From Candidatus Eiseniibacteriota bacterium (GTDB taxonomy: Bacteria; Eisenbacteria; RBG-16-71-46; CAIMUX01): a DNA stretch of 64,000 nucleotides. The DNA is taken from NCBI GenBank assembly GCA_020633975.1, contig JACKCR010000002.1, forward strand, positions 2,046,001 through 2,110,000, given 5' to 3'. The notes under the pieces were generated by a model. That model saw only the letters and a program-made list of their open reading frames with translations. It did no database searches and was not told the origin of the DNA. Made by a program: the position numbers and the translations under genes. Positions 33,375 to 41,359 of this stretch are shown piece after piece (position 1 is the first letter of the stretch; the number at the start of each line of letters is the position of its first letter).

Positions 33375-35027
33375 ATGAACATCCTCGAAGCGATCGTGAA
33401 CGTGGGGAATCGGTACGTCTGGGGCTGGCCCGAGAAGTTTCCGATTCTGGTGGCCCTCCTGCTCTCCGCCGGCCTGTTCGTTACGCTGCGCCTGCTCTTC
33501 ATCCAGGTACGCGCGTTCTCTCACGGCTGGCGCGTCGTCGCTGGAAAGTACGACGACCCGACCCAGAAGGGCGACATCTCGCATTTCCAGGCGCTGACGA
33601 CGGCGCTCTCCGCCACCGTCGGAATCGGCAACATCGCCGGCGTCGCGACGGCGATCCACTACGGTGGCCCCGGTGCACTCTTCTGGATGTGGCTCACGGC
33701 GTTCTTCGGAATGGCGCTCAAGTACGTCGAGTGCACGCTCTCGATGCAGCACCGAGTCTTCGACGAAAAGGGCGAATCGGCCGGCGGCCCGATGTACTAC
33801 ATCGAACGTGGGCTCGGAGCGTCCTGGAAGCCGTTGGCCCTGTTCTTCGCGTTCTGTGCGGTCATCTGCAGTTTCGGTAGCGGCAACATGAACCAGGCGA
33901 ACACGGTCAGCCTCTCGGCGAGCCATGCCCTGGGCGTCCCGTCGTGGCTCTCGGGCGGAATCATGGCGGCCGTCGTCGCACTGGTCATCATCGGTGGAAT
34001 CAAGCGGATTGGCGCCGTCACGTCTCGTCTCGCCCCAGCGATGTTCGTTCTCTACTCGGTCGGCGCCGTGATCATCATCGCGAAGAACCTCGGTGGTGTT
34101 CCCGCTGCGTTCCAGACGATCGTGTCGCAGGCCTTCAACCCCACGGCCGGTTTCGGCGGCACCGCAGCCGGCGTCTTCGCCACCACGCTCATCTGGGGCG
34201 TGAAGCGCGGGCTCTTCTCGAACGAAGCGGGACAGGGCAGTGCGCCGATCGCGCACGCCGCGGCCAAGACCGACAAGCCCGTCCGTGAGGGCATGGTCGC
34301 CATGCTCGGGCCGTTCATCGACACGCTGGTCATCTGCACGATGACTGGACTCTGCATCGTGCTCACGGGCGTCTGGGACCAGTACAAGAACATCCCGATC
34401 GATCCGCTCACGTGCGCGGTGCACGAGGCGGCGTTCGCGCCGAACCGCGGTGACTCGCCCGCGGCCGCACCGCTTCTGAGCGGCGAGCTCCGGATCGTGA
34501 ACGGAGCCCCGGTGGGCGCAGCGCTCGAGAACAACGACGGGTTCGTCTTCGACACGCACTTCGTCGATGCACAGGGCGTCGCGTTCGAGGGCACACTGAA
34601 GGTCGTGGACGGGTCGATCGTCGGCGATGACGGCTCCTATCCAGAAGGGCTGACCGCGACCGGATCCTGCCTTCTCAACTCCTCCGCTCTCACGACCTGG
34701 GCCTTCGAGAAAGAACTCGGATCGTTCGGAATCTGGATCGTGACCCTCTCCGTGTTCCTCTTCGCGGTATCGACCACGATCTCCTGGTCGTACTACGGGG
34801 ACCGCTGCACGGAGTACCTCTTCGGGATCCGTTCGGTGCCGATCTATCGCTGGCTCTACGTCGGGTTCGTCTTCGTCGGTGCGGTGCTCGCGCTCGAAGT
34901 GGTGTGGGCGTACGGCGACCTCGCCTTGGGACTCATGAGTGCGCCGAACCTGATCGCAATCTTCCTACTGACGAACCGGGTCCGCCGTTCGACCGACGAG
35001 TACTACGCGAAGGGATTCCACAAGTAG
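33375..35027 (+). CDS. AGCS-family sodium:alanine/glycine symporter with an extracytoplasmic insertion
   Basis: A 550-residue inner-membrane transporter. AGCS features are 'FQALTTALSATVGIGNIAGVATAIHYGGPGALFWMWLTAFFGMALKYVE', 'GGPMYYIERGLG' and 'WGVKRGLFSNEAGQGSAPIAHAAAK'. These proteins take up alanine or glycine with Na+. The family is usually about 450 residues. The extra length is a ~100-residue hydrophilic, Asp/Gly-rich insertion (about residues 336-440) with a Cys at each side (LTCAVHEAA and GSCLLNSS), placed before the penultimate helices (IWIVTLSVFLFAVSTTISWSYYGDR). A terminator-like hairpin follows the gene. Confidence 0.93.
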   Translation: MNILEAIVNVGNRYVWGWPEKFPILVALLLSAGLFVTLRLLFIQVRAFSHGWRVVAGKYDDPTQKGDISHFQALTTALSATVGIGNIAGVATAIHYGGPGALFWMWLTAFFGMALKYVECTLSMQHRVFDEKGESAGGPMYYIERGLGASWKPLALFFAFCAVICSFGSGNMNQANTVSLSASHALGVPSWLSGGIMAAVVALVIIGGIKRIGAVTSRLAPAMFVLYSVGAVIIIAKNLGGVPAAFQTIVSQAFNPTAGFGGTAAGVFATTLIWGVKRGLFSNEAGQGSAPIAHAAAKTDKPVREGMVAMLGPFIDTLVICTMTGLCIVLTGVWDQYKNIPIDPLTCAVHEAAFAPNRGDSPAAAPLLSGELRIVNGAPVGAALENNDGFVFDTHFVDAQGVAFEGTLKVVDGSIVGDDGSYPEGLTATGSCLLNSSALTTWAFEKELGSFGIWIVTLSVFLFAVSTTISWSYYGDRCTEYLFGIRSVPIYRWLYVGFVFVGAVLALEVVWAYGDLALGLMSAPNLIAIFLLTNRVRRSTDEYYAKGFHK

Positions 35028-35039
35028 CCCAGGCTCGTC

Positions 35040-35070
35040 GGCGTAGGCCGTATCGAGTTCTACGCCTTCT
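35040..35070 (+). terminator. Terminator of the AGCS symporter gene
   Basis: GGCGTAG (35040-35046) pairs with CTACGCC (35060-35066) around a 13-nt loop. The stem is followed by TTCT. It lies 13 nt after the stop codon. Confidence 0.6.
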
Positions 35071-35112
35071 TGGAACGGGGGATGGGCCCGGTCGCGGGTT
35101 GTGTCCGGTGTC

Positions 35113-35964
35113 CTACTTCGGCTGGATCGCCATACGCAGTTCCGGCGCGACGAGAGCGGCGACGACATAGATCGCCAAGATCCCTCCCACGGCGAGCGCG
35201 ATGTTCCTTCGCGGGATCGACTGCGAACTCTCCCAGCGGAAGAGGAGTCCGTTCAGCGCCAATCCAACCGCCGCAGTGACGAGCATCACGATGACGGGAG
35301 CCTGGAGCTGCGCGAGCCCCTCACCACGCACCATCACGCCTTGCACCGACTCGACGAGATAGGTGGCAGGTAGCAGCCTCGCTACCGCCTGTACCGCTTT
35401 CGGTAGGAAGAAGAACGGGACCGCGGCGCCAGAGAGGAACATCATCGGGAAGAAGATCAGGTTCGTCAGTACAGGCGCGATCTTCATGTCCCGAGCGACG
35501 CTTCCCACGATGAGACCGAGCGGTACGAAAGCGAGACAACCGAGGAAGAGCATCAAGACCACGAGAAGCACTGAGCCCTGGCTCGTGATGCCGAAGGCGA
35601 GCTTCGCCACCAGGCTCTGGAGGAGGAGTGACGCGGTCAGCGTGAGCAGCTGCACGATCGCAAAGGAAGCAACGACGGCGACCGGACTCACCGGCGTGAC
35701 CCGGTAGCGCCGGAACGTGCCGTTCTCGCGCTCCTGAACCATGACCATGGAGAGGCCGAAGAACGAGGCCGAGATCACCGTGATCGTCCAGAGACCAGGC
35801 AGCAGATAGCTCACCCGATCGCCATCCCCTCCACCGAAGATGAACGCGAAGATGACGAGGAGGAAGATCGGGAACGCGAGGGTCCAGAAGAGCGCAGCCT
35901 TCGACCGTACGGTCGAGAGAAGGCCCGCCAAGGTGAGCTGCTTCGTCCCACGGAGAGCTCTCAC
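35113..35964 (-). CDS. ABC-2 type transporter permease
   Basis: A 283-residue protein with six membrane helices, typical of ABC-2 exporters. An N-terminal cytoplasmic segment (LTLAGLLSTVRSKAALFWTLAFPIFLLVIFAFIFG) is followed by 'MVQERENGTFRRYRVTPVSP', the coupling/ERE motif region of ABC-2 permeases. Later helices include 'FFPMMFLSGAAVPFFFLPKAVQAVARLLPATYLVESVQGVM', the conserved 'SG...P...LP' signature. It pairs with the ATPase gene upstream on the same strand, overlapping it by 4 bp (ATGA). The substrate is unknown; related pairs export drugs, lipids or antibiotics. Confidence 0.92.
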   Translation of the reverse strand: MRALRGTKQLTLAGLLSTVRSKAALFWTLAFPIFLLVIFAFIFGGGDGDRVSYLLPGLWTITVISASFFGLSMVMVQERENGTFRRYRVTPVSPVAVVASFAIVQLLTLTASLLLQSLVAKLAFGITSQGSVLLVVLMLFLGCLAFVPLGLIVGSVARDMKIAPVLTNLIFFPMMFLSGAAVPFFFLPKAVQAVARLLPATYLVESVQGVMVRGEGLAQLQAPVIVMLVTAAVGLALNGLLFRWESSQSIPRRNIALAVGGILAIYVVAALVAPELRMAIQPK

Positions 35965-36899
35965 GACATCCCCCCCGCCGGTGCCACGGAGTCGCCCGCT
36001 GGCTCTTCGCCGACGAGTTCGAGGTAGACGTCCTCGAGTGTCGGTCGTTTCAGCCGCAAGTCGAGGAGTTCCAGCCCTTGGTCCTGAAGCACCCGCCCGA
36101 GTGCGACGACGAACGCCGCGGGGTCGGAGGTGACGAAACGGTAGTGTCCACCCTGTCGGCCCTCGGGCTTCGCACCACTCTGGAAGAGCGGAACGGGATC
36201 CAACTCACCGGCCACTTCTATCCACACCGTGGACTGTCCGCGGGAGCGACGGAGGAGTTCGAACGGGGACCCGTCAGCAACGATCTCCCCAGCCCTCATC
36301 ACGATGACACGATCGCAGAGTGCCTCCGCTTCCTCGATGTAGTGGGTAGTGAGGAGCACCGAGCGGCCTCGCTCGCGAAGCGCGACTACGACCGCATGGA
36401 GCTCCCGGCGCGCAGCGGGATCGAGACCAGTCGTTGGTTCGTCGAGCAGCACCAACTCAGGGTCGGAGACCAAGGCGAGACCGACCGCGAGTCGCTGCTT
36501 CTGCCCGCCGGATAGCGTTCCGACACGAGCCTTCGACTTGGACTCCAGGTCGACGAGCGAGAGGACCTCGTCCGGCTGGAGACCCGCCTCATAGAAGGAG
36601 CGAAAGAGACGCAAGGTCTCGTATGTCGTGAGGTCGGACGGTAGGTGGGTCGCTTGGAGCTGGACCCCGATCCGCTCGCGAAGTGCCGGAGCGTCCGAGG
36701 CCGGATCTCGTCCGAGTACCGTCACACGGCCCGAGGTTGGAGACCGAAGTCCCTCCAGCGTCTCGACGAGCGTCGTCTTGCCCGCGCCGTTCGGACCGAG
36801 GATCCCGACGATCCCCCCGGCCTCGAGTTCGAGGTCGATCCCACGAAGCGCCTCCAGCTCGCCGTAGCGCTTGACCAGTCCCTGTACCGAGATCAGCAA
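35961..36899 (-). CDS. ABC transporter ATP-binding protein
   Basis: A 312-residue ATPase of the DrrA/CcmA-like exporter group. Walker A is GPNGAGKTT, the Q-loop is in 'GVQLQATHLPSDLTTYETL', the signature is LSGGQKQRLAVG, Walker B is LVLLDEPTTGLD, and the switch His is in LLTTHYIEEAEALCD. A C-terminal ~80-residue domain ends in LKRPTLEDVYLELVGEE, as in this group. The start appears to be TTG 36899 (MLISVQGLVKRYG), 8 nt after the end of the DUF2164 gene. It forms one transporter with the overlapping downstream permease gene. Confidence 0.93.
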   Translation of the reverse strand: MLISVQGLVKRYGELEALRGIDLELEAGGIVGILGPNGAGKTTLVETLEGLRSPTSGRVTVLGRDPASDAPALRERIGVQLQATHLPSDLTTYETLRLFRSFYEAGLQPDEVLSLVDLESKSKARVGTLSGGQKQRLAVGLALVSDPELVLLDEPTTGLDPAARRELHAVVVALRERGRSVLLTTHYIEEAEALCDRVIVMRAGEIVADGSPFELLRRSRGQSTVWIEVAGELDPVPLFQSGAKPEGRQGGHYRFVTSDPAAFVVALGRVLQDQGLELLDLRLKRPTLEDVYLELVGEEPAGDSVAPAGGMS

Positions 36900-36907
36900 G
36901 GCTACGG

Positions 36908-37165
36908 TTACCTCTCACCCGCTTCGCGGGCCCGCTCGTCCTGGGCCAGCTCGATCTCCAGATCGATGAGCCGCTCCTGGAGAAACGCCTGGGCATGACG
37001 GAGCGCCTGGTTATAGACCGTCGGCCCCAGGCGTTCTAGGAAGAAGTCCAAGAGCAACATCGCCTTGAGGTCACCGACGTCCTCGTCGTGGTTCTCTGCC
37101 AGGTACGCCTTGATCTCCCGAACGAGCCGGTCCTTCCTGTCCTTGTCCAAGTGGATCTCATGCAT
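36908..37165 (-). CDS. DUF2164-like small protein
   Basis: An 85-residue, highly charged helical protein: MHEIHLDKDRKDRLVREIKAYL, then 'GDLKAMLLLDFFLERLGPTVYNQALRHAQAFLQERLIDLE'. The order of a basic N-terminal helix, 'LLLDFFLE.LGP..YNQ.' and a C-terminal helix fits the DUF2164 family, whose function is unknown. It may be the first gene of a unit with the ABC transporter, since only 8 nt separate its stop from the ATPase start. ATG 37165 is the first methionine giving the family N-terminus. Confidence 0.8.
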   Translation of the reverse strand: MHEIHLDKDRKDRLVREIKAYLAENHDEDVGDLKAMLLLDFFLERLGPTVYNQALRHAQAFLQERLIDLEIELAQDERAREAGER

Positions 37166-37331
37166 GTCGGCCAGACTACCATCTCGTCCACCGGGCGGCA
37201 CGGCCTGGCTCGGGAAGCGTGACCGATTCGGCTCACCTCTGCAGTGGACCCAAAGAGGGAGAGGAGGGCGCCGTGAGCGGACCCTATGTCCCGAATGGAA
37301 GGCGCGGCGCGACGAGACGAAGCCATGGCCT

Positions 37332-37356
37332 GGATACTGTTTCTGAAACCGTATCC
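37332..37356. promoter_or_regulatory. 25-bp dyad abutting a -35 box (module copy B)
   Basis: Outer arms GGATAC/GTATCC and inner arms GTTTC/GAAAC give 11 of 12 symmetric pairs around a central T. The site ends exactly where the -35 hexamer begins (37357), as at 25145-25162 in copy A, with which it shares the GTTTC...GAAAC core. Confidence 0.7.
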
Positions 37357-37384
37357 TTGTGCTATTGGAAGGCCGTGGTATCCT
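37357..37384 (+). promoter_or_regulatory. Sigma70-like promoter of the copy B operon
   Basis: TTGTGC (37357-37362), a 16-nt spacer and TATCCT (37379-37384). It would transcribe the regulator and the exported-protein gene together. Confidence 0.5.
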
Positions 37385-37492
37385 CCATCGTGGATGGGCG
37401 GCTTCCCTTTGTGGAACCCGGTGGTCGCCATCTGTCATTTGATCGCGTGCCGCAGCGCTCCCGTTGGGCCACGCTTCCCCGAGGAGTTGACC

Positions 37493-38719
37493 ATGCCGGA
37501 GAGCGCCCCGACGCTCGAAGAGGACATCCTGGGCTCGGTCCCTGCGATCCAGGACCTCGTTGCCGAGGCGCTCGAGCAGACGCTCGGGGAGGGCGAGATT
37601 GCTCTCGCTACCATCTGCCGTGACCTCGGTCTCCACCGGAAGCTCGCCTGGCAGATCCGCAACCTCGCGTACACTCCAGACCCCCTCGCCGCCGTCGTCC
37701 ACATGCCGACCCGGGCGGGGATGGACGCGCTCCTCAACACGCTAGGAACCCGCTCCCCAGCCCTTCGAGACAACCTCCTCTCCGCCTACTCAGGGTTCGA
37801 GGAGGTGGTGCAACGGCACGCTGTCGACCGGTCTCAGTTCGACATGCTCGTGGAGTCCCATCCAACGGTGATGCGGCCGGAGGCGGAGTCGAAATGGCGA
37901 GAGAAGGCGTTCCTCGGCAACAGCTTCATCTGGGGCGTCCAAGTACGGACACAGCACTCGCTCAATATCCTCGCTCCCTCCGACGCCGAGGCCGGATGGC
38001 TCGACCTGGTCCAGGTTCGTGGCCTGGTCGGACTGCAGCGGATCCGGCCACACACGCGATGGATCGTCGGGCAATCGGTCGTCCGGACGGGGGCCGAGGG
38101 AACGGGCCGCGAACACCAGCCGCTCGATCCAGAGGGCGCGGCCCAGATGGGTGGGGTGCCCGTCGTGCGGGAGTTCTGCTCGCAACCGCTCCCGGCGCTG
38201 GAGCGCCGCGTGTCCCCGGACGGCCTGACCAACGACGAGCTGCTGGCCGCTCCCGTGGGCGCAACCGGACAGCAGACGCTGGTGACGGGCGAGATCGTGA
38301 GGAAGCTCGCACCGGCCTACGGACTGGAGCCTGGCGAACGCGCCCACTTCGGCGCGATCTCTCGCACCCCTAGCGAAGTGTTCCTCTTCGACCACTTCGT
38401 CCACCGATCGCTCTTCCCCGGAATCGAGAGGGAGCTCTGCGTCTTCAGCGAGCTCAACTCGCCCGTTACCGAGGATGAGTCCGACCTCCTCCCTGTCTCC
38501 GGAGCCGTCCAGTTCCTGGGCCGGGGATTGCACGTCGCACGCACGGCCGACGTGCCCGGCTATCCGACCATGCTCGACTGGGTCTTCCGTCGAGTAGGCT
38601 GGGACCCGAAGGAGTTCGAACTCCACCGTGTGCGCATCGCGTTCCCACCGATGCCATCGACCGTCGTGATCCGTCACGACCTTCCGCCGCAACCGCAACA
38701 TGGAAAGAAGGCAACATGA
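37493..38719 (+). CDS. Putative HTH-containing regulator, copy B of a duplicated module
   Basis: A 408-residue soluble protein, paralogous over its whole length to the 23840-25072 product. It has an HTH-like segment at about residues 38-58 (LATICRDLGLHRKLAWQIRNL), then DPLA, a central 'LAPSDAEAGWLDLVQVRGLVGLQRIRPHTR', and C-terminal 'FLFDHFVHRSLFPGIERELCVFSE' and 'PGYPTMLDWVFRRVGWDP'. I recognise no named family. ATG 37493 follows GAGGAG at 6 nt. Its TGA overlaps the ATG of the exported-protein gene (ATGA, 38716-38719), so the two are translationally coupled. A role in controlling its partner gene, or both modules, is inferred from the layout. Confidence 0.72.
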   Translation: MPESAPTLEEDILGSVPAIQDLVAEALEQTLGEGEIALATICRDLGLHRKLAWQIRNLAYTPDPLAAVVHMPTRAGMDALLNTLGTRSPALRDNLLSAYSGFEEVVQRHAVDRSQFDMLVESHPTVMRPEAESKWREKAFLGNSFIWGVQVRTQHSLNILAPSDAEAGWLDLVQVRGLVGLQRIRPHTRWIVGQSVVRTGAEGTGREHQPLDPEGAAQMGGVPVVREFCSQPLPALERRVSPDGLTNDELLAAPVGATGQQTLVTGEIVRKLAPAYGLEPGERAHFGAISRTPSEVFLFDHFVHRSLFPGIERELCVFSELNSPVTEDESDLLPVSGAVQFLGRGLHVARTADVPGYPTMLDWVFRRVGWDPKEFELHRVRIAFPPMPSTVVIRHDLPPQPQHGKKAT

Positions 38720-39450
38720 AGAAGACTACGAATGGACGTCCTGCGAAGTTCGTCACCACGGTCAGGGCGCTCGCGTGCGTGGCCCTGCTCGCGTCCGTCT
38801 CCGGCTTCGTGACGACGGCTCTCGCCGCCGTCGAGGTCATCGACTACGAGGACCTGACGGAGGGCAACCAGGGAGACCCACTCCTCCACCACGGAATCAC
38901 CTATCACGATCTCAACGGCGTGAGCGGCGTCTTCCCCGACGGGTCGACGTTCGAGCCCGCTCCGGGAGATGAGTTCATCGTCGAGAACGCCGGGCTCTTC
39001 TATGCAGACTTTCCCGGATTCGGCAGCGCCGTCAACGCACTCACCTTCGGCATCTCGTATGTCGGTGGCGAGAACCTCACGATCGGACCGCTCTCGACCG
39101 TGATGATGGACCTTCCTTCACCGGCACGGTCCGCATCGCTCGACATCGGTTTCTACGAGAACGGGCCGTGGGGCGGCATCGAGTTCCACCTCGACGCGCT
39201 CCAGGGCGGACAGGTGGTCGCCAGCGACTCGTTCGAGATCTCGAACCTCGGTGGTAGGGACAATCCGACTTGGAACACGCTCGCGGTGAGCACGGGCGAG
39301 GCGTTCGACCAGCTCCACCTCTACGCGACGTTTGGTGCGGACTACTCGCTGCCGAGGGCGATGATCGACGACCTGACCCTCGACTACCTCGACCCGTCTC
39401 CGGTGGTCGAGACCTCCTGGGGTGAAGTGAAGGGACTCTACCGCCAGTAG
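38716..39450 (+). CDS. Exported protein with C-terminal SWGEVK tail, copy B
   Basis: A 244-residue protein with a signal peptide (VTTVRALACVALLASVSGFVTTALA). The mature part starts VEVIDYEDLTEGNQGDPLLHHGITYHDLNG, a pattern common in extracellular beta-sandwich proteins that open with 'FE.L..G....L...GI.F'. Later beta segments include SASLDIGFYENG and MIDDLTLDYLD. The C-terminus PSPVVETSWGEVKGLYRQ nearly repeats that of the 25279-25989 product, while the bodies of the two proteins do not align by eye. There is no membrane helix or basic tail after it, so it is not a PEP-CTERM or LPXTG signal. It is coupled to the upstream regulator gene. Confidence 0.85.
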   Translation: MKKTTNGRPAKFVTTVRALACVALLASVSGFVTTALAAVEVIDYEDLTEGNQGDPLLHHGITYHDLNGVSGVFPDGSTFEPAPGDEFIVENAGLFYADFPGFGSAVNALTFGISYVGGENLTIGPLSTVMMDLPSPARSASLDIGFYENGPWGGIEFHLDALQGGQVVASDSFEISNLGGRDNPTWNTLAVSTGEAFDQLHLYATFGADYSLPRAMIDDLTLDYLDPSPVVETSWGEVKGLYRQ

Positions 39451-39480
39451 TCGAGTCGGGCCGTGGGGCGCGAAGCAGGA

Positions 39481-39510
39481 AGCCCGGACCCTCTCTCGAG
39501 GATCCGGGCT
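39481..39510. terminator. Bidirectional terminator between module copy B and rplQ
   Basis: AGCCCGGA (39481-39488) pairs with TCCGGGCT (39503-39510), with an inner CCTC/GAGG stem and a TTCGTTTCG tail on the plus strand. It serves the convergent exported-protein and ribosomal operons. Confidence 0.85.
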
Positions 39511-39553
39511 TTCGTTTCGTCGTCGGAATCGATGCGGTACTTGGAGACGGCCG

Positions 39554-40093
39554 CTACTCGGTGGCTTCGCCCTCGGCAGGCTCTGCGGGCGCCGCTTCCT
39601 TCTTCTTCCGGCGCCGGAAGACGCCGCTCTTCTGCTGGGCAGCTTCTTCGGCGGCCTTCCGAGCAGCGCGCTCGGCCTTGATCTGCGCCTCGGACTTCAC
39701 GAGCTCCAAGATCGCCATCTCGCCGGCGTCACCCTTCCGGATCCGGGTCTTGATGATCCGGGTGTAGCCACCCTCGCGCTCCATCATGTGCGGAGCGATG
39801 TCGTCGAACAGCTTCGTCACGATGTCCCGACCGTGGAGGAAGCGGGCGGCCCGGCGACGCGCGGCAACGCGGACGGCGTCCTTCTCCTTCTCATCGGACA
39901 GGGTGCCGACCTTCACGTCGGCGCGCTTGGCGTAGCTGATGAGCCGCTCGGCCAGACGCCTGCTCTCCTTCGCCTTCGCTACGGTCGTTTCGATCCGACC
40001 GTGCGTGAAGAGCGACGTCACCTGGTTGCGGAGCAGAGCCTTGCGGTGCGATGCCGTCCGGCTGAGCTTCCTGTGGTCGTTACGGTGTCTCAT
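39554..40093 (-). CDS. rplQ: 50S ribosomal protein L17
   Basis: A 179-residue L17. The conserved start MRHRNDHRKLSRTASHRKALLRN and 'LFTHGRIETTVAKAKESRRLAERLI' are present, followed by 'GGYTRIIKTRIRKGDAGEMAILELV'. The core L17 is about 120 residues. Here a ~55-residue Ala/Glu/Lys-rich C-terminal tail (including VFRRRKKKEAAPAEPAEGEATE, split by charge) extends it. It is the last gene of the ribosomal superoperon, 141 bp after rpoA, and ends at a bidirectional terminator. Confidence 0.98.
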   Translation of the reverse strand: MRHRNDHRKLSRTASHRKALLRNQVTSLFTHGRIETTVAKAKESRRLAERLISYAKRADVKVGTLSDEKEKDAVRVAARRRAARFLHGRDIVTKLFDDIAPHMMEREGGYTRIIKTRIRKGDAGEMAILELVKSEAQIKAERAARKAAEEAAQQKSGVFRRRKKKEAAPAEPAEGEATE

Positions 40094-40234
40094 CTCGCCT
40101 TCCTCACCTCTGGGATGATCGGGACGTCGCTAGATCTCGTCCCTCTGGCGCCCCCTTCAGGGCTTCGTTCGTCTTGTCTCGACTGACGGACGAACGCCCC
40201 ACCGGATGGTGGAGCGCTCATGGATCCGATCGGA

Positions 40235-41308
40235 TCAGATGTCGTCCATGTCGTCGTCGTCGTCACCTGCGTCCATGTCCATGTCCACGTCCACGGACGC
40301 TTCGACGGGCGCCGAAACGCCGACCGGCGTGCCGATGTAACGCGACACGTCCATGCCGAAGCTGAGGCCCATCTGGTTGAGCAGATCCTGGATTTCCTTG
40401 AGCGACTTCTTACCGAAGTTGCGGTACTGGAGCATCTCGGCTTCGGACTTCTGCACGAGGTCCCCGAGGCTCTTGATCTTGGCAGCGCGGAGGCAGTTGC
40501 CGGAACGGACGGAGAGCTCGAGCTCGTCCACGCTCTTCTCCAGCAGCTCCTTGATCCGCAGGTACTCCTCGTCGACGACCTCTTCCTTCTCCTCCTCGAA
40601 CGTCTCCTCGAAGCGGATGAAGAGGGTGAAGTGGTCGCGGAGGATCTTGGCCGACATGGCCAGTGCGTCCGACGGAAGGATCGAGCCGTCCGTCTCGATG
40701 TCGACGGTCAGCTTGTCGAAGTCGATCCGCTGGCCGATACGAGTGTTCTCGACGCGGAAGTTGACCGAGACAACCGGGCTGAACATCGAGTCGATCGAGA
40801 TCCAACCGATCGGGCGGTCATTGGCCCCCGGCTGATCCTCGGCCGCGACGTAGCCCTTGCCCGAAGTGACTTCCACCTCGATGCGGAGCTCGGTCTCCGT
40901 GTTGATCGACGCAATGTGCTGATCCGGGTTGAGGATCTCGATGTCCGGAGAGATCTCCATGTCTCCGGCCTTGAGCTCCTTCTTCCCCTGGATGACGAAC
41001 ACGCCGCGGCGCGGACCGTCACCATGATGCTTGAAGCGAACCTGCTTCAGGTTTAGCACCATGTCCGTGACGTCTTCGAGCACACCTGCGATCGAGGTGA
41101 ACTCGTGCTGTACGCGGTCGTCGTGGATCCGGAGCGCACTGACTGCGACTCCCTGGAGCGAGCTGAGGAGAACCCGACGCAGAGCGTTGCCGAGCGTGGT
41201 GCCGAATCCGCGCTCGAGAGGTTCGACCACGAAACGGCCGACCTTCTCGTTCGAGACGACATCGTCGGAGACGATGCGCTCCGGCATCTGCAGAGCTTTC
41301 CACTTCAC
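40235..41308 (-). CDS. rpoA: DNA-directed RNA polymerase subunit alpha
   Basis: A 357-residue alpha subunit. The N-terminal assembly domain has 'VEPLERGFGTTLGNALRRVLLSSLQGVAV' and 'NLKQVRFKH'. The C-terminal domain that contacts UP elements and activators runs from about residue 250 ('LEKSVDELELSVRSGNCLRAAKI' and 'FGKKSLKEIQDLL'). The linker is Glu-rich. The protein ends in an unusual acidic tail of about 25 residues (DMDMDAGDDDDDMDDI at the end) absent from typical alpha. It lies in its normal place between rpsD and rplQ. Confidence 0.98.
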   Translation of the reverse strand: MKWKALQMPERIVSDDVVSNEKVGRFVVEPLERGFGTTLGNALRRVLLSSLQGVAVSALRIHDDRVQHEFTSIAGVLEDVTDMVLNLKQVRFKHHGDGPRRGVFVIQGKKELKAGDMEISPDIEILNPDQHIASINTETELRIEVEVTSGKGYVAAEDQPGANDRPIGWISIDSMFSPVVSVNFRVENTRIGQRIDFDKLTVDIETDGSILPSDALAMSAKILRDHFTLFIRFEETFEEEKEEVVDEEYLRIKELLEKSVDELELSVRSGNCLRAAKIKSLGDLVQKSEAEMLQYRNFGKKSLKEIQDLLNQMGLSFGMDVSRYIGTPVGVSAPVEASVDVDMDMDAGDDDDDMDDI

Positions 41309-41359
41309 GATGGCGTTCCTCCCTCGTTGACTCGGGGGCCTTCCTGGCTTGCGTGCGGA

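Larger units (their letters stand above)
37166..37492. other. Divergent intergenic region upstream of module copy B
   Basis: 327 bp without a convincing gene. It holds the imperfect 25-bp dyad at 37332-37356, the promoter at 37357-37384, and a leader of about 100 nt before the regulator gene. Confidence 0.6.
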
